In this document: positions 35,961-46,213 of the stretch, piece by piece | How positions within the stretch are numbered: position 1 is the first letter of the stretch | How the letters are laid out: the number at the start of each line of letters is the position of its first letter | From: Sulfitobacter sp. W027 | GTDB lineage: Bacteria > Pseudomonadota > Alphaproteobacteria > Rhodobacterales > Rhodobacteraceae | Direction: 5' to 3' | Assembly: GCF_025143985.1 (NCBI RefSeq) | Contig: NZ_CP083564.1 | Location: forward strand, 2,821,001-2,885,000 | Length of the DNA: 64,000 nt | Translations under genes and position numbers: made by a program | Notes under the pieces: model-generated | Databases searched by the model: none | Seen by the model: the letters and a program-made list of their open reading frames with translations, nothing else | What the model was told of the DNA's origin: nothing

Positions 35961-38371
35961 GCGTCGCAAAGCCCCTTCCCCATGACGCGGCCCTGCTGCA
36001 TGTCACCGGCGCCGCGCGCTATGTCGACGACATCCCCACCCCGCGCGGCACGCTGCATCTGGCCTTTGGCCTCAGCCCCGTCGCGGCGGGCGAGCTGACC
36101 GGGCTTGACCTTTCCGCCGTGCGCGAGGCCCCCGGCGTCGTCGCGGTGCTGACCGCCGCTGACCTTGCGCATGACTGCGACACATCGCCCTCGAACCATG
36201 ACGAGCCGCTGCTGGCGACCGATCAGGTGCATTACGCGGGACAGCCGCTCTATCTGGTCGTGGCCACCAGCCACCTCGCAGCGCGCCGTGCGGCACAACT
36301 CGGCAAGCCGCAGATCACCCCGCGCGACCCGATCCTGACGGTGGAACAGGCGCTTGCGGCGAACAGCCGTTTCGAGGACGGCCCCCGCATCTACCAGAAG
36401 GGCGATGCCGAGGCCGCGCTTGCGAAAGCCACCCGCCACCTCTCGGGGCAGATCGAGATGGGCGGGCAGGAGCATTTCTATCTCGAAGGTCAGGCCGCCA
36501 TGGCGCTGCCGCAGGACAACGGCGACATGCTGGTGCATTCCTCGACCCAGCACCCAACCGAGATTCAGCATAAAGTAGCCCATGCCATCGGCCGCCCGAT
36601 GCATGCCGTCCGGGTCGAGACCCGGCGCATGGGCGGCGGTTTCGGCGGCAAGGAAAGTCAGGGCAATGCGCTGGCCATGGCCTGTGCGGTGACGGCATCG
36701 CTGACCGGCAAACCCTGCAAGATGCGCTATGACCGCGATGACGACATGATCATCACCGGCAAGCGGCACGATTTCCGCATCGGATATGACGTGGGCTTCG
36801 ACGACAATGGCCGCATCACCGCGCTCGACGTCACGCATTACACCCGGTGCGGCTGGTCGATGGACCTTTCGCTGCCGGTCGCCGACCGGGCCATGCTGCA
36901 TGCCGACAACGCCTACCATTTGAGCGACATCCGCATCACCTCGCACCGGCTTCGGACCAATACCGCCAGCGCCACGGCCTTCCGTGGCTTCGGCGGCCCG
37001 CAGGGGATCGTCGGCATCGAGCGCGTCATGGACCATATCGCGCATGAGCTGGGCCTTGACCCCCTCGCCGTGCGCCGAGCCAACTATTACAGCGACAACG
37101 CCCACCGCCCGACCGAGGTGGAGAACACCGGCACCGCGATCGACAACCGCACACCGCCCGCCGGGGAGGGTGACCTGTCCTCGCGCGGCGCGCCGCCCGC
37201 TCCGGCAGAGAGTGCCAATAGCCCCGTCGCCCCCTCGGACGTGCAGTCCACGCCCTACCAGCAGCCGGTCACCGATTGCATCATCGATGCGCTCACCGAC
37301 CGTCTGGTCAAAAACTGCGACTACGACGCGCGCCGCGCGGCAATCGCCGAGTGGAACGCGAAGAACCCGCTGCTGAAGCGCGGCATCGCCATCACGCCGG
37401 TGAAATTCGGCATCTCCTTCACGCTTACCCACCTCAACCAAGCGGGCGCGCTGGTGCATGTCTATCAGGATGGCTCAATCCACCTGAACCACGGCGGCAC
37501 CGAGATGGGGCAAGGGCTGTTCCAAAAGGTCGCGCAGGTCGCGGCTTCGCGCTTCGGCGTCTCGCCGGAACTGGTCAAGATCACCGCCACGGATACCGCG
37601 AAGGTGCCCAACACCTCAGCCACCGCGGCCTCTTCGGGGTCGGACCTCAACGGCATGGCGGCGCAGAACGCGTGCGACACGATCCGCGACCGCATGGCGG
37701 CGCATCTGGCCGAACGCTATCAGACCACGCCGGATCAGGTGCGTTTCACCGACGGCATGGTGCAGATTGGAAGCGAAGAGATCACCTTCGCCGCTGCCGC
37801 CGCCTCGGCCTATGAAAACCGCGTGAGCCTTTCCTCGACCGGCTACTACAAGACGCCCGACATCGAATGGGACCGCATCGCCGGGCGCGGGCGGCCGTTT
37901 TATTACTTCGCCTATGGCGCGGCCTGCACCGAGGTGGTGATCGACACGCTCACCGGCGAGAACCGCATCCTGCGCACCGACATTCTGCACGACGCCGGTG
38001 CCTCGCTGAACCCGGCGCTCGACATTGGCCAGATCGAGGGCGGCTACGTGCAGGGCGCGGGCTGGCTCACGACCGAGGAACTTGTCTGGGACGAAACCGG
38101 CACCCTGCGCACCCATGCGCCCTCGACCTATAAAATCCCTGCCTGTTCGGACCGCCCGCCCTTCTTCAACGTAGCGCTCTGGGACCAACCCAACCCGGCG
38201 CAGACGGTGTATCGCTCGAAGGCCGTGGGCGAGCCGCCCTTCATGCTGGGCATCTCGGCCTTCATGGCGCTCTCGGATGCCGTGGCGGCCTGCGGCGACA
38301 GCTACGGCGACCTGCAAGCCCCCGCCACCGCCGAGGCCGTCCTTGCCGCCGTGGGACGGGCGCGAAAATGA
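35957..38371 (+). CDS. xdhB: xanthine dehydrogenase large (molybdopterin) subunit
   Basis: Oxidises hypoxanthine and xanthine to urate at a molybdenum cofactor. 804 residues. Motifs: [10 protein letters not shown] (Moco binding), [23 protein letters not shown], and the C-terminal [10 protein letters not shown] with the catalytic glutamate. I chose the ATG at 35957; a longer frame upstream only shadows xdhA. Odd feature: around residues 394-432 (37136-37252) there is a Pro/Ala/Ser-rich insert ([15 protein letters not shown]...) just before [10 protein letters not shown], where relatives usually pass directly to a TPY motif. Confidence 0.95.
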   Translation: MSVAKPLPHDAALLHVTGAARYVDDIPTPRGTLHLAFGLSPVAAGELTGLDLSAVREAPGVVAVLTAADLAHDCDTSPSNHDEPLLATDQVHYAGQPLYLVVATSHLAARRAAQLGKPQITPRDPILTVEQALAANSRFEDGPRIYQKGDAEAALAKATRHLSGQIEMGGQEHFYLEGQAAMALPQDNGDMLVHSSTQHPTEIQHKVAHAIGRPMHAVRVETRRMGGGFGGKESQGNALAMACAVTASLTGKPCKMRYDRDDDMIITGKRHDFRIGYDVGFDDNGRITALDVTHYTRCGWSMDLSLPVADRAMLHADNAYHLSDIRITSHRLRTNTASATAFRGFGGPQGIVGIERVMDHIAHELGLDPLAVRRANYYSDNAHRPTEVENTGTAIDNRTPPAGEGDLSSRGAPPAPAESANSPVAPSDVQSTPYQQPVTDCIIDALTDRLVKNCDYDARRAAIAEWNAKNPLLKRGIAITPVKFGISFTLTHLNQAGALVHVYQDGSIHLNHGGTEMGQGLFQKVAQVAASRFGVSPELVKITATDTAKVPNTSATAASSGSDLNGMAAQNACDTIRDRMAAHLAERYQTTPDQVRFTDGMVQIGSEEITFAAAAASAYENRVSLSSTGYYKTPDIEWDRIAGRGRPFYYFAYGAACTEVVIDTLTGENRILRTDILHDAGASLNPALDIGQIEGGYVQGAGWLTTEELVWDETGTLRTHAPSTYKIPACSDRPPFFNVALWDQPNPAQTVYRSKAVGEPPFMLGISAFMALSDAVAACGDSYGDLQAPATAEAVLAAVGRARK

Positions 38372-39123
38372 CCGCGATTTTCGTCGAGGTCACCGCCACG
38401 CGCGGATCGGCCCCGCGCGATGCGGGCACGGCGATGAAGGTTTCGCCCGACAGCATCGACGGCACCATCGGCGGCGGGGCGCTGGAACATCAGGCGATTG
38501 CACATGCTCGCAAAATGTTAGCCAACGGGCGGCTTGAGGACACGCAGACCGTGCCGCTCGGCCCCGGCCTAGGACAATGTTGTGGCGGAGCGGTGAGCCT
38601 GCGCTACACAACCTCGCCGCGCCCATTGGACGCGGCCACCCCACTGCCACTGCCGAATGTGCAGAGCGACACGCCCCTTTGGCTCTGGGGCGCGGGGCAC
38701 GTTGGCCGCGCAGTGGTGGCCGCCTGCCCGCCCCGGGCCTTTGCCATCACATGGATCGACAGCGCCCGCGACCGCTTCCCCGCCGAGATCCCACCCCATG
38801 TCACCGCCACCCCCACCGCCGACATGCCGCGCCTTGCCGCCCACGCGCCGCAAAACGCGCATCACCTGATCTTTACTTATTCCCATGACATCGATCTCGC
38901 CCTCTGCGCGGCCCTGCTTAAACGGGGGGCAGAGAGCGTCGGCCTGATCGGCTCTGACACAAAAAAGTCACGGTTTTCCCGCCGCTTGCGCGACATGGGG
39001 CTGGATCCCTCTGGCATCATCTGCCCTATTGGCGATAAATCGCTGGGCAAGCTGCCTACGCAAATTGCCCATGGCGCGTTGATCTCTCTCATCGCCCGGA
39101 CCCAGACAAAGGCTTCCGCATGA
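38368..39123 (+). CDS. xdhC: xanthine dehydrogenase accessory protein XdhC
   Basis: Delivers sulphurated molybdenum cofactor to XdhB. 251 residues. The N-terminal FVEVTATRGSAPRDAGTAM is the XdhC/CoxI signature; GTIGGGALEH and the C-terminal Rossmann-like half (LWLWGAGHVGRAVV, VGLIGSDTKKSRF) complete it. It overlaps xdhB and the next ABC gene by four bases, so the whole unit is translationally coupled. Confidence 0.94.
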   Translation: MTAIFVEVTATRGSAPRDAGTAMKVSPDSIDGTIGGGALEHQAIAHARKMLANGRLEDTQTVPLGPGLGQCCGGAVSLRYTTSPRPLDAATPLPLPNVQSDTPLWLWGAGHVGRAVVAACPPRAFAITWIDSARDRFPAEIPPHVTATPTADMPRLAAHAPQNAHHLIFTYSHDIDLALCAALLKRGAESVGLIGSDTKKSRFSRRLRDMGLDPSGIICPIGDKSLGKLPTQIAHGALISLIARTQTKASA

Positions 39124-40637
39124 CTGACAAACTTCTCGACCTCTCCGGGTTGACCAAGGCCTACCCCGGCGTCGTCGCGAACGATGACGTGTCCCTGCGG
39201 ATCGCCCCGGGCGAGGTTCACGCCCTGCTGGGCGAAAATGGTGCGGGCAAGTCTACGCTGGTCAAGATGATCTACGGGCTGGTCAAACCTGACGCGGGCC
39301 AGATGCAGATGCGGGGCGAAAACTTCGCCCCCACCGATCCCCATGCCGCACGGCAGGCGGGCGTCGGCATGGTGTTTCAACATTTCTCGCTTTTCGACGC
39401 GCTCAGCGTGGCGGAGAACATCGCGCTCGGCATGGAAAACCCGCCGCGCATGCGCGAACTCAGCCAGCAGATCCGCGATGTGTCGGACACCTACGGCCTG
39501 CCGCTGGCCCCGGACCGTATCGTCGGAGATCTGTCGGCGGGGGAACGTCAGCGGGTTGAGATCATCCGTTGCCTGCTGCAGGATCCCAAACTGCTGATCA
39601 TGGACGAGCCGACATCGGTCCTGACACCGCAAGAAGTTGAAATCCTTTTCAAAACCCTGCGCAAACTCAGCGCAGAGGGCACCGCGATCCTTTATATCTC
39701 GCACAAGCTCGAAGAGATCCGCAGCCTGTGCGACAGCGCCACGATCCTGCGCTTGGGCAAGGTCGTCGGCCATTGCACCCCGCGTGAAACTTCGGCCCGC
39801 GACATGGCCGAGATGATGGTCGGCTCGGCGCTGAAAACACCGACGCGCGATAGCAAAGAACCGGGCGAGGTGACGCTGACGCTGAACAAACTCTCGGCCC
39901 GCTCGGCCCATGCTTTCGGCATGCCGCTGCGCGAGATTTCGGTTGAGGTGCGGCGCGGTGAGGTGCTGGGCATTGGCGGCGTCGCGGGCAATGGGCAGGA
40001 CGAATTGCTCAACGCGCTCTCGGGCGAAACACTGGTCGGCGCGGGCATGATTACCTTTGACGGGCGCGACATTGGCCTTCTTGGCCCAACCGCCCGCCGC
40101 GCGCTTGGCGTGTTGACCGCCCCCGAAGAGCGGCTGGGCCACGCCGCGGTGCCGGACATGTCGCTGACGGAAAACGCCATGCTGACCGGGGCCGCCCGCG
40201 AAGGGCTGGAGCGGGGCGGTATGCTCGACTGGGGCAAGGCGCGCAGCTTTGCCGAGAAGATCATCAAGACATTCGACGTGCGCACCCCCGGCCCCGGCAA
40301 TGCGGCGCGCTCGCTGTCGGGTGGGAACTTGCAGAAATTCGTTATCGGACGCGAAGTGCTGCAACGGCCCGAGCTGCTGGTGGTGAACCAGCCGACTTGG
40401 GGCGTCGATGCCTCTGCCGCCGCCGCGATCCGGCAGGCACTTTTGGATCTCGCCTCGGGTGGGACCGCCGTGATCGTCATCAGCCAAGACCTAGACGAGT
40501 TAATGGAGATTTCCGACAATTTCGCCGCCCTGAACGAAGGCCGCCTGTCGTCAACGCGCCCCGCGCAGGGGCTGACTGTCGAAGAGATTGGCCTGATGAT
40601 GGGTGGCGCACATGGCATGGAGGTGGCGCATGTCTAA
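39120..40637 (+). CDS. BMP-type nucleoside/purine ABC transporter, double ATPase
   Basis: 505 residues with two fused ABC domains, as in sugar- and nucleoside-type importers. The first has Walker A GENGAGKST, signature LSAGERQRVE and Walker B LLIMDEPTSVL; the second is degenerate at its Walker A (GVAGNGQDE) but keeps SGGNLQKFVIGRE. This matches the YufO/NupA-like ATPase. With two permeases and a Bmp-family binding protein downstream, it forms an importer whose placement behind xdhABC points to purines or purine nucleosides. Confidence 0.9.
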   Translation: MTDKLLDLSGLTKAYPGVVANDDVSLRIAPGEVHALLGENGAGKSTLVKMIYGLVKPDAGQMQMRGENFAPTDPHAARQAGVGMVFQHFSLFDALSVAENIALGMENPPRMRELSQQIRDVSDTYGLPLAPDRIVGDLSAGERQRVEIIRCLLQDPKLLIMDEPTSVLTPQEVEILFKTLRKLSAEGTAILYISHKLEEIRSLCDSATILRLGKVVGHCTPRETSARDMAEMMVGSALKTPTRDSKEPGEVTLTLNKLSARSAHAFGMPLREISVEVRRGEVLGIGGVAGNGQDELLNALSGETLVGAGMITFDGRDIGLLGPTARRALGVLTAPEERLGHAAVPDMSLTENAMLTGAAREGLERGGMLDWGKARSFAEKIIKTFDVRTPGPGNAARSLSGGNLQKFVIGREVLQRPELLVVNQPTWGVDASAAAAIRQALLDLASGGTAVIVISQDLDELMEISDNFAALNEGRLSSTRPAQGLTVEEIGLMMGGAHGMEVAHV

Positions 40638-40679
40638 GCCAAACCTCGCATCTTTCACTCTGACCATTGGGGGTGATCT

Positions 40680-41762
40680 GTGATCCGCCTTGAAAAGCGC
40701 CCGCAGCCCAGTCGGGCCCTTTCGCTGTCGACGCCGATCATGGCAGTACTGGCGACATTCGTTTTTGGCGGGCTGCTGTTTGCCGTGCTTGGCAAAGACC
40801 CGGTCGAGGCGCTGCAAACGATTTTCTGGCAGCCACTGTTTGGCGAATATGCCTTTTATTACCGCCCGCAACTGCTGATCAAAGGCGCGCCCTTGGTACT
40901 GATCGCCATCGGTCTGAGCCTTGGGTTCAAAGCGGGCATCTGGAACATCGGGGCCGAGGGGCAATACATCATGGGCGCCATATTTGGCGCGGCGACGGGG
41001 CTGGCGTTCTACCCCGCCGAGGGATGGTATATCTTCCCGCTGATGGTGCTCGCGGGGGCCTTGGGCGGTTGGCTTTGGGCGATGATCCCGGCCCTTTTGA
41101 AGGTGCGTTTTGGCACGAATGAGATCCTCGTCTCGCTGATGTTAGTCTATGTGGCCGAGCAATTCCTTGCCTCTATGTCATTGGGTTTGCTGAAAAACCC
41201 CGAAGGCTACGGCTTTCCCGGCTCGCGCAACCTGCAACAATACGCTTCTGCCCATAACGCCGAGTTGTTCGCCGGGTCTGGCATGCATTGGGGCGTGGTC
41301 GCAGCCCTCATCGCGGTGATATTCGCCTACGTCCTACTCGCCAAACACCGGTTGGGCTTTGCCATCCGCGTGACAGGCGAAGCCCCCCGCGCCGCGCGGT
41401 TCTCGGGTGTGAACCCGGCGCGGCTGGTGCTGTTTTGCCTCGGCACCTCTGGCCTGCTCGCCGGGCTTGCGGGGATGTTCGAAGTCTCCGGCCCCTCCGG
41501 TCAGATCACCATCGACTTCAACGTAGGTTATGGGTTCACCGCGATCATCGTGGCCTTCCTTGGCCGTTTGCACCCCATCGGCATCCTGCTCGCAGGCGGG
41601 CTGATGGCGCTGACCTACATCGGCGGCGACATCGCGCAGTCGAACCTCGGCCTGCCCGCCGCCGCGATCCAAGTGTTCCAAGGGATGCTCCTGTTCTTCC
41701 TGCTCGCGCTGGACGTTTTCACACATTACCGGCTGCGCTTTGGCGCGGCGGAGGCTGCCTGA
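40680..41762 (+). CDS. BMP-type ABC transporter permease 1
   Basis: 360 residues with about eight to nine hydrophobic segments. The family region GFKAGIWNIGAEGQYIMGAIFG is characteristic of the permeases that partner Bmp-type binding proteins. I chose the GTG at 40680, preceded by GGGGGTG. It ends by overlapping the next permease start by one base. It builds the membrane channel together with that permease. Confidence 0.9.
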   Translation: MIRLEKRPQPSRALSLSTPIMAVLATFVFGGLLFAVLGKDPVEALQTIFWQPLFGEYAFYYRPQLLIKGAPLVLIAIGLSLGFKAGIWNIGAEGQYIMGAIFGAATGLAFYPAEGWYIFPLMVLAGALGGWLWAMIPALLKVRFGTNEILVSLMLVYVAEQFLASMSLGLLKNPEGYGFPGSRNLQQYASAHNAELFAGSGMHWGVVAALIAVIFAYVLLAKHRLGFAIRVTGEAPRAARFSGVNPARLVLFCLGTSGLLAGLAGMFEVSGPSGQITIDFNVGYGFTAIIVAFLGRLHPIGILLAGGLMALTYIGGDIAQSNLGLPAAAIQVFQGMLLFFLLALDVFTHYRLRFGAAEAA

Positions 41763-42682
41763 TGGATCTTTCCGCAATCAACCCGCTTTTGTTCGTCGCA
41801 GGCTTCCTCGTTGCCGCGACACCGCTGATCTTCGCCGCCATCGGCGAATTGGTGGTCGAGAAATCCGGCGTGCTGAACCTCGGGGTCGAGGGCATGATGA
41901 TCACCGGCGCGATCTGCGGCTTTGCCACGGCGGTCGAGACTGGATCGCCGCTCTTGGGTTTCGCCGCCGCCGCCGCGGGCGGTGCCGTGCTCAGCCTGCT
42001 CTTCGCCTTCCTAACGCAGGTGGCACTCGCCAATCAGGTCGCCTCTGGCCTATCACTCACCCTCTTTGGCCTCGGCCTCTCGGCGTTGATCGGCCAAAGC
42101 TACGTCGGGATCAAACCGCCCCGGCTTGGCGATATCGACTTCGGCCCGCTGGCCGATATCCCCGTGATTGGGCCGATCCTCTTCACCCATGACATCATCC
42201 TCTACCTCGGGATCGCGCTGGTCGCCGGGGTCTGGGCGGTGCTGAAGTTCACCCGCGCGGGCCTGATCCTGCGCGCGGTCGGCGAAAGCCATGATGCGGC
42301 CCATGCGCTCGGCTACAAGGTCAAGCGCATCCGCACTGCCGCGATCCTTTTCGGCGGGGCCTGCGCGGGCTTGGGCGGGGCCTACATCAGCCTGATCCGT
42401 GTGCCGCAATGGACCGAAGGCATGACCGCCGGGATCGGCTGGATCGCCCTTGCCCTCGTCGTCTTTGCCTCGTGGAAACCATGGCGCGCACTCTTGGGTG
42501 CCTATCTTTTCGGCGGCATCACTCAGTTGCAATTGAACTTGCAAGGCGCGGGCGTTGCCATTCCAGTAGAGTATCTGGCAATGTCGCCGTATATCATCAC
42601 CATCATCGTTCTGGTGGTGCTGTCGGCGGACAAAAGCGCCGCGCCGGCGTCACTGGGCCGTACCTTCCACGCCTCAAACTAG
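41762..42682 (+). CDS. BMP-type ABC transporter permease 2
   Basis: 306 residues, polytopic. ELVVEKSGVLNLGVEGMMITG is the matching signature of the second permease in this transporter class, and the C-terminal GIGWIALALVVFASWKPWRA is typical. I chose the ATG at 41762, which overlaps the preceding stop by one base; a longer frame upstream is a shadow of permease 1. Followed after 70 bp by the binding-protein gene. Confidence 0.91.
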   Translation: MDLSAINPLLFVAGFLVAATPLIFAAIGELVVEKSGVLNLGVEGMMITGAICGFATAVETGSPLLGFAAAAAGGAVLSLLFAFLTQVALANQVASGLSLTLFGLGLSALIGQSYVGIKPPRLGDIDFGPLADIPVIGPILFTHDIILYLGIALVAGVWAVLKFTRAGLILRAVGESHDAAHALGYKVKRIRTAAILFGGACAGLGGAYISLIRVPQWTEGMTAGIGWIALALVVFASWKPWRALLGAYLFGGITQLQLNLQGAGVAIPVEYLAMSPYIITIIVLVVLSADKSAAPASLGRTFHASN

Positions 42683-42752
42683 GGGCATCACATCTCGCGG
42701 CCTTGGCCGCACATCAAGCCCCGGTAAGGGGCACGTAAACAGGGGAAACCTC

Positions 42753-43826
42753 ATGAAACTAACCACCCTTTTGACCAGCGCTGCCATGGTGCTCGGCCTC
42801 GCGACTGGCGCGATGGCTCAGGACAAGACCAAAGTCGGCTTCATCTATGTCGGCCCGATTGGCGATGGCGGCTGGACCTATCACCACGATGTTGGCCGCA
42901 AGGCGATCGAAGCAGAATTCGGCGACAAGGTAGAGACCATCTACCAGGAGAATGTCTCCGAAGGTCCCGACGCCGAGCGCGCGATCACTCAAATGGCATT
43001 AGACGGTGCTGATCTGATCTTCACCACCTCTTTCGGTTTCATGGATCCCACCATAAACGTCGCCAAGAAATTTCCGGACGTGAAGTTCGAGCATGCTACC
43101 GGTTACAAGCAAGCTGAAAACGTTACCACTTATTCCGCACGTTTCTACGAAGGTCGTGCCATTCAGGGTCATATCGCTGGCAAACTGACCAAGAGCAATA
43201 TCATCGGTTATATCGGCTCCTACCCGATCCCCGAAGTGATCCGCGGCATTAACGCCTCTTTCATCCACGCCCGCAAAGTAAACCCGGATGTTCAGTTCAA
43301 AATCGTCTGGGCCTACACATGGTTTGACCCTGCGAAAGAAGCCGACGCCGCCAAGGTGCTAATCGAACAGGGCGCTGACGTTGTCCTGCAACACACCGAT
43401 TCCACGGCGCCTCATGCCGCAGCCGAAGAAGCAGGAAATGTTTATACGTTCGGACAAGCTGCCGACATGGAGCAATACGCCCCCAAGCCTCGTGTTTCGT
43501 CAATCATCGACGATTGGGCGCCCTATTACATCGAACGCACCCGGGCTGTGATGGATGGGACCTGGGAGTCTACCGCGACTTGGGATGGTATCCGCGAGGG
43601 TATGGTCAAGATCGGCGAGATCTCTGACGCCGTTCCCGCCGACGTGAAAGCCGAAGCGCTGGAAATGAAAGACAAGATCGCATCGGGCGAATACCACCCC
43701 TTCACCGGGCCGATCAACAAACAGGACGGCTCCGCGTGGCTGGCCGAGGGCGAGACCGCCGATGACGGCACGCTCGCGGGCATGAACTTCTATGTCGAAG
43801 GCATCGAAGGCACCATCCCGCAGTAA
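42753..43826 (+). CDS. BMP family substrate-binding protein
   Basis: Periplasmic Bmp/Med-type lipoprotein-family binding protein, 357 residues, with a Sec signal peptide (MKLTTLLTSAAMVLGLATGAMAQ). The mature part KVGFIYVGPIGDGGWTYHHD and ADLIFTTSFGFMDPT are diagnostic. Relatives bind purine nucleosides or bases. Its position at the end of the xdhABC importer unit makes purine uptake the likely role. A rightward terminator follows at 43850. Confidence 0.92.
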   Translation: MKLTTLLTSAAMVLGLATGAMAQDKTKVGFIYVGPIGDGGWTYHHDVGRKAIEAEFGDKVETIYQENVSEGPDAERAITQMALDGADLIFTTSFGFMDPTINVAKKFPDVKFEHATGYKQAENVTTYSARFYEGRAIQGHIAGKLTKSNIIGYIGSYPIPEVIRGINASFIHARKVNPDVQFKIVWAYTWFDPAKEADAAKVLIEQGADVVLQHTDSTAPHAAAEEAGNVYTFGQAADMEQYAPKPRVSSIIDDWAPYYIERTRAVMDGTWESTATWDGIREGMVKIGEISDAVPADVKAEALEMKDKIASGEYHPFTGPINKQDGSAWLAEGETADDGTLAGMNFYVEGIEGTIPQ

Positions 43827-43849
43827 GCCGAACCGGCTGACAGATCACA

Positions 43850-43879
43850 GGGGCGTGCGGGCAACCGTGCGCCCCTTTT
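43850..43879 (+). terminator. terminator of the purine operon
   Basis: GGGGCGTGCGG (43850-43860) pairs with CCGTGCGCCCC (43865-43875), with two G-T wobbles, and is followed by TTTT. Confidence 0.75.
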
Positions 43880-43941
43880 CCATTGCGGCCCGCGCCGGGG
43901 TTGCTAGGCTCGCCCTTCCCTCTTTGTGAAAGGCGCTTGCC

Positions 43942-44559
43942 ATGATCACCGTGCACCACCTCAACCGCTCCCGCTCGCAGCGCATCCTTTGGCTGCTGGA
44001 GGAGTTGGATCAGCCCTATGACGTCATCCGCTACCAGCGCGATGCCAAGACCAACCTCGCCCCGCCCGAGTTGAAACTGGTGCATCCTCTGGGCAAGTCC
44101 CCGATGATCGAGATTGATGGCCAGTTGGTTGTCGAAAGCGCTGCCATCGTCGATCTGCTCTGCACCCGCTTCGCGCCCGAGATGATCCCCGAACGCGATA
44201 CGCCCGCCTTCCTGCGCTATATGGAGCTGATGCATTTCGCCGAAGGCTCTGCCATGACGCCGATCCTGCTCAACCTCTATGTCTCGCGCCTTGGCGATGC
44301 CGCAGCGCCGCTGCATCCGCGCATTAGCTCTGAATTGGACAATCACTACAGCTATATGAACAGCCTGGTGCGCCCTTCGGGACATTTTGTGCAGGATACG
44401 CTGTCTGCCGCCGATATCATGCTCAGCTTCCCCGCCGAAGTCGCCATGCGCCAAGGCCGCGCCGCTGATTACCCGGCCCTCAAAGGCTTCGTTGAGATGA
44501 TTCAAAGCCGCCCGGCCTATCAACGCGCCCTTGAAAAGGGTGAGCCGCAAGCGGCCTAG
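43942..44559 (+). CDS. glutathione S-transferase family protein
   Basis: 205 residues. The thioredoxin-like N-domain (MITVHHLNRSRSQRILWLLE) with the cis-proline region LGKSPMIEIDG and the glutathione-binding VVESAAI identifies a cytosolic GST. The helical C-domain ends ALKGFVEMIQSRPAYQRAL. The Ser residues near position 9-11 may serve as catalytic residue. The substrate is unknown. Single gene, same direction as the following aldo/keto reductase. Confidence 0.88.
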   Translation: MITVHHLNRSRSQRILWLLEELDQPYDVIRYQRDAKTNLAPPELKLVHPLGKSPMIEIDGQLVVESAAIVDLLCTRFAPEMIPERDTPAFLRYMELMHFAEGSAMTPILLNLYVSRLGDAAAPLHPRISSELDNHYSYMNSLVRPSGHFVQDTLSAADIMLSFPAEVAMRQGRAADYPALKGFVEMIQSRPAYQRALEKGEPQAA

Positions 44560-44624
44560 CGCCCCACCGCCTGCCCCGCGCCAAACCCATTGCGCGCGGG
44601 CGGCACCCATGCCACCAATCGGGC

Positions 44625-45563
44625 ATGACACAGATGCTTACCAGCCTTGATGGCACCCCCGCCAGCCGCCTTTCCTTCGGCACCATGCAGTTCGGTGGTC
44701 GCGCTGATGCGGCGGCCTCGCGCGCCATGTTCGACGCCTGTGTCGAGGCGGGGATCACCCATTTCGACACGGCGCATGTCTATACCGAGGGGGCCTCTGA
44801 AACGCTGCTGGGCCAATTCGTGCAGGAGCGCCGCGACAGCCTGATCGTAGCCACCAAAGCCGCCTATACCGGCGGCGCAGGGCGCGCCAATATCCTCGCC
44901 TCAGCCGAGATGTCGCGCCAGCGAATGCAGCTTGATACGCTCGACGTGCTCTATCTGCACCGCTTTGACTCCGACACACCGCTGACCGAAAGCTTCGCTG
45001 CGCTGGCCGAGTTGAAAGAGCAGGGCCATATCCGTCAGGTAGGCCTGTCGAATTTCGCGGCATGGCAGGTCGTCAAAGCGGCCCATATCGCCGCCGACTT
45101 CGGCTTGGAGATCGCCGTGATCCAGCCGATGTACAACCTCGTTAAACGTCAGGCCGAGGTCGAGATTCTGCCCATGGCCCACGACCTCGAAATCCTCGTC
45201 GCCCCCTACTCCCCTCTGGGCGGCGGCTTGCTGACCGGGAAATACGCCACCGGGGGCACAGGCCGCCTGAGCGAAGATGAGCGCTATGCCGCCCGCTACG
45301 GTCAAGAAGCAATGCACGGCGCCGCAGCCGGACTGGCCGCTCTCGCCCGCGATCTGGGCACTCATCCTGCAACCCTCGCCGTGGCGTGGGCCGCAGCCCA
45401 CCCCACGCGGCCGACGCCGATCATCTCTGCCCGCTCTTTGGCGCAGCTTGAACCCTCGCTCGCGGCGCTGACCTATCAGATGACGCCGCAGACCTACGCC
45501 GCGATTGCAGCCCTTTCGCCCACGCCCCCGCCCGCCACCGATCGGCTGGAAGAACAGACATGA
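44625..45563 (+). CDS. aldo/keto reductase
   Basis: NADPH-dependent oxidoreductase of the TIM-barrel AKR family, 312 residues. Catalytic Asp and Tyr lie in HFDTAHVYTEG, the Lys in LIVATKAAY and the His in LDVLYLHRFD. The cofactor site SPLGGGLLTGKY is present. It overlaps the DUF938 gene by four bases, so these two and the lysozyme gene form an operon. Substrate not predictable. Confidence 0.88.
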   Translation: MTQMLTSLDGTPASRLSFGTMQFGGRADAAASRAMFDACVEAGITHFDTAHVYTEGASETLLGQFVQERRDSLIVATKAAYTGGAGRANILASAEMSRQRMQLDTLDVLYLHRFDSDTPLTESFAALAELKEQGHIRQVGLSNFAAWQVVKAAHIAADFGLEIAVIQPMYNLVKRQAEVEILPMAHDLEILVAPYSPLGGGLLTGKYATGGTGRLSEDERYAARYGQEAMHGAAAGLAALARDLGTHPATLAVAWAAAHPTRPTPIISARSLAQLEPSLAALTYQMTPQTYAAIAALSPTPPPATDRLEEQT

Positions 45564-46213
45564 CCCGCCTGCCGCCCAGTGCCAGCGTCGCCGAGGCTGC
45601 CGGCGGCGACCGGCTCTTCGCACCCGCCGCCGCGCGCAACCTCGACGCGCTCTGCGATCTGCTGGCGGATCACGCGCCACCAACAGGCCGCGCGCTGGAG
45701 ATTGCCAGTGGCACCGGGCAACATGTCCTGGGCTTCGCCAGACGCCTCCCCGGTCTCACATGGCACCCCAGCGACATCGACACCGCCCGCCGCGCCAGCA
45801 TCAACGCCTACGCAGCCGAGGCCGCCTTGCCCAATATCGCCTCCCCCCTTCCGCTCGACGCCACCAGCCCCGGCTGGGCAGCCGAGCATGGCCCCTTCGA
45901 CCTGATCATGCTGGCCAACCTCCTGCACCTGATCCCGACCGAAGCCACCCAATGCCTCATCACCGAGGCTGCCGCCGCCCTTGCCCCCGGCGGCAAGCTC
46001 ATCCTCTACGGCCCGTTCAAACGCGCAGGCCAAACCACCTCTCCCGGCGACACCCGCTTTGACGCCGAACTGCGCGCCGCAGACCCAATGATCGGCTACA
46101 AAGACAACCTCGACATGGCCCGCTGGCTCAGCGATGCTGGCCTCAGCCCCATCGACGAAGTGGCCATGCCCGCCAACAATCTCGCCTTTATCGCAGGAAA
46201 CCCCAGCCCATGA
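45560..46213 (+). CDS. DUF938 family SAM-dependent methyltransferase
   Basis: 217 residues with a class I methyltransferase fold. Motif I is LEIASGTGQHV, followed by WHPSDID and the LANLLHLIP segment characteristic of DUF938. Its target is unknown. It overlaps both neighbours by four bases. Confidence 0.85.
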   Translation: MTRLPPSASVAEAAGGDRLFAPAAARNLDALCDLLADHAPPTGRALEIASGTGQHVLGFARRLPGLTWHPSDIDTARRASINAYAAEAALPNIASPLPLDATSPGWAAEHGPFDLIMLANLLHLIPTEATQCLITEAAAALAPGGKLILYGPFKRAGQTTSPGDTRFDAELRAADPMIGYKDNLDMARWLSDAGLSPIDEVAMPANNLAFIAGNPSP

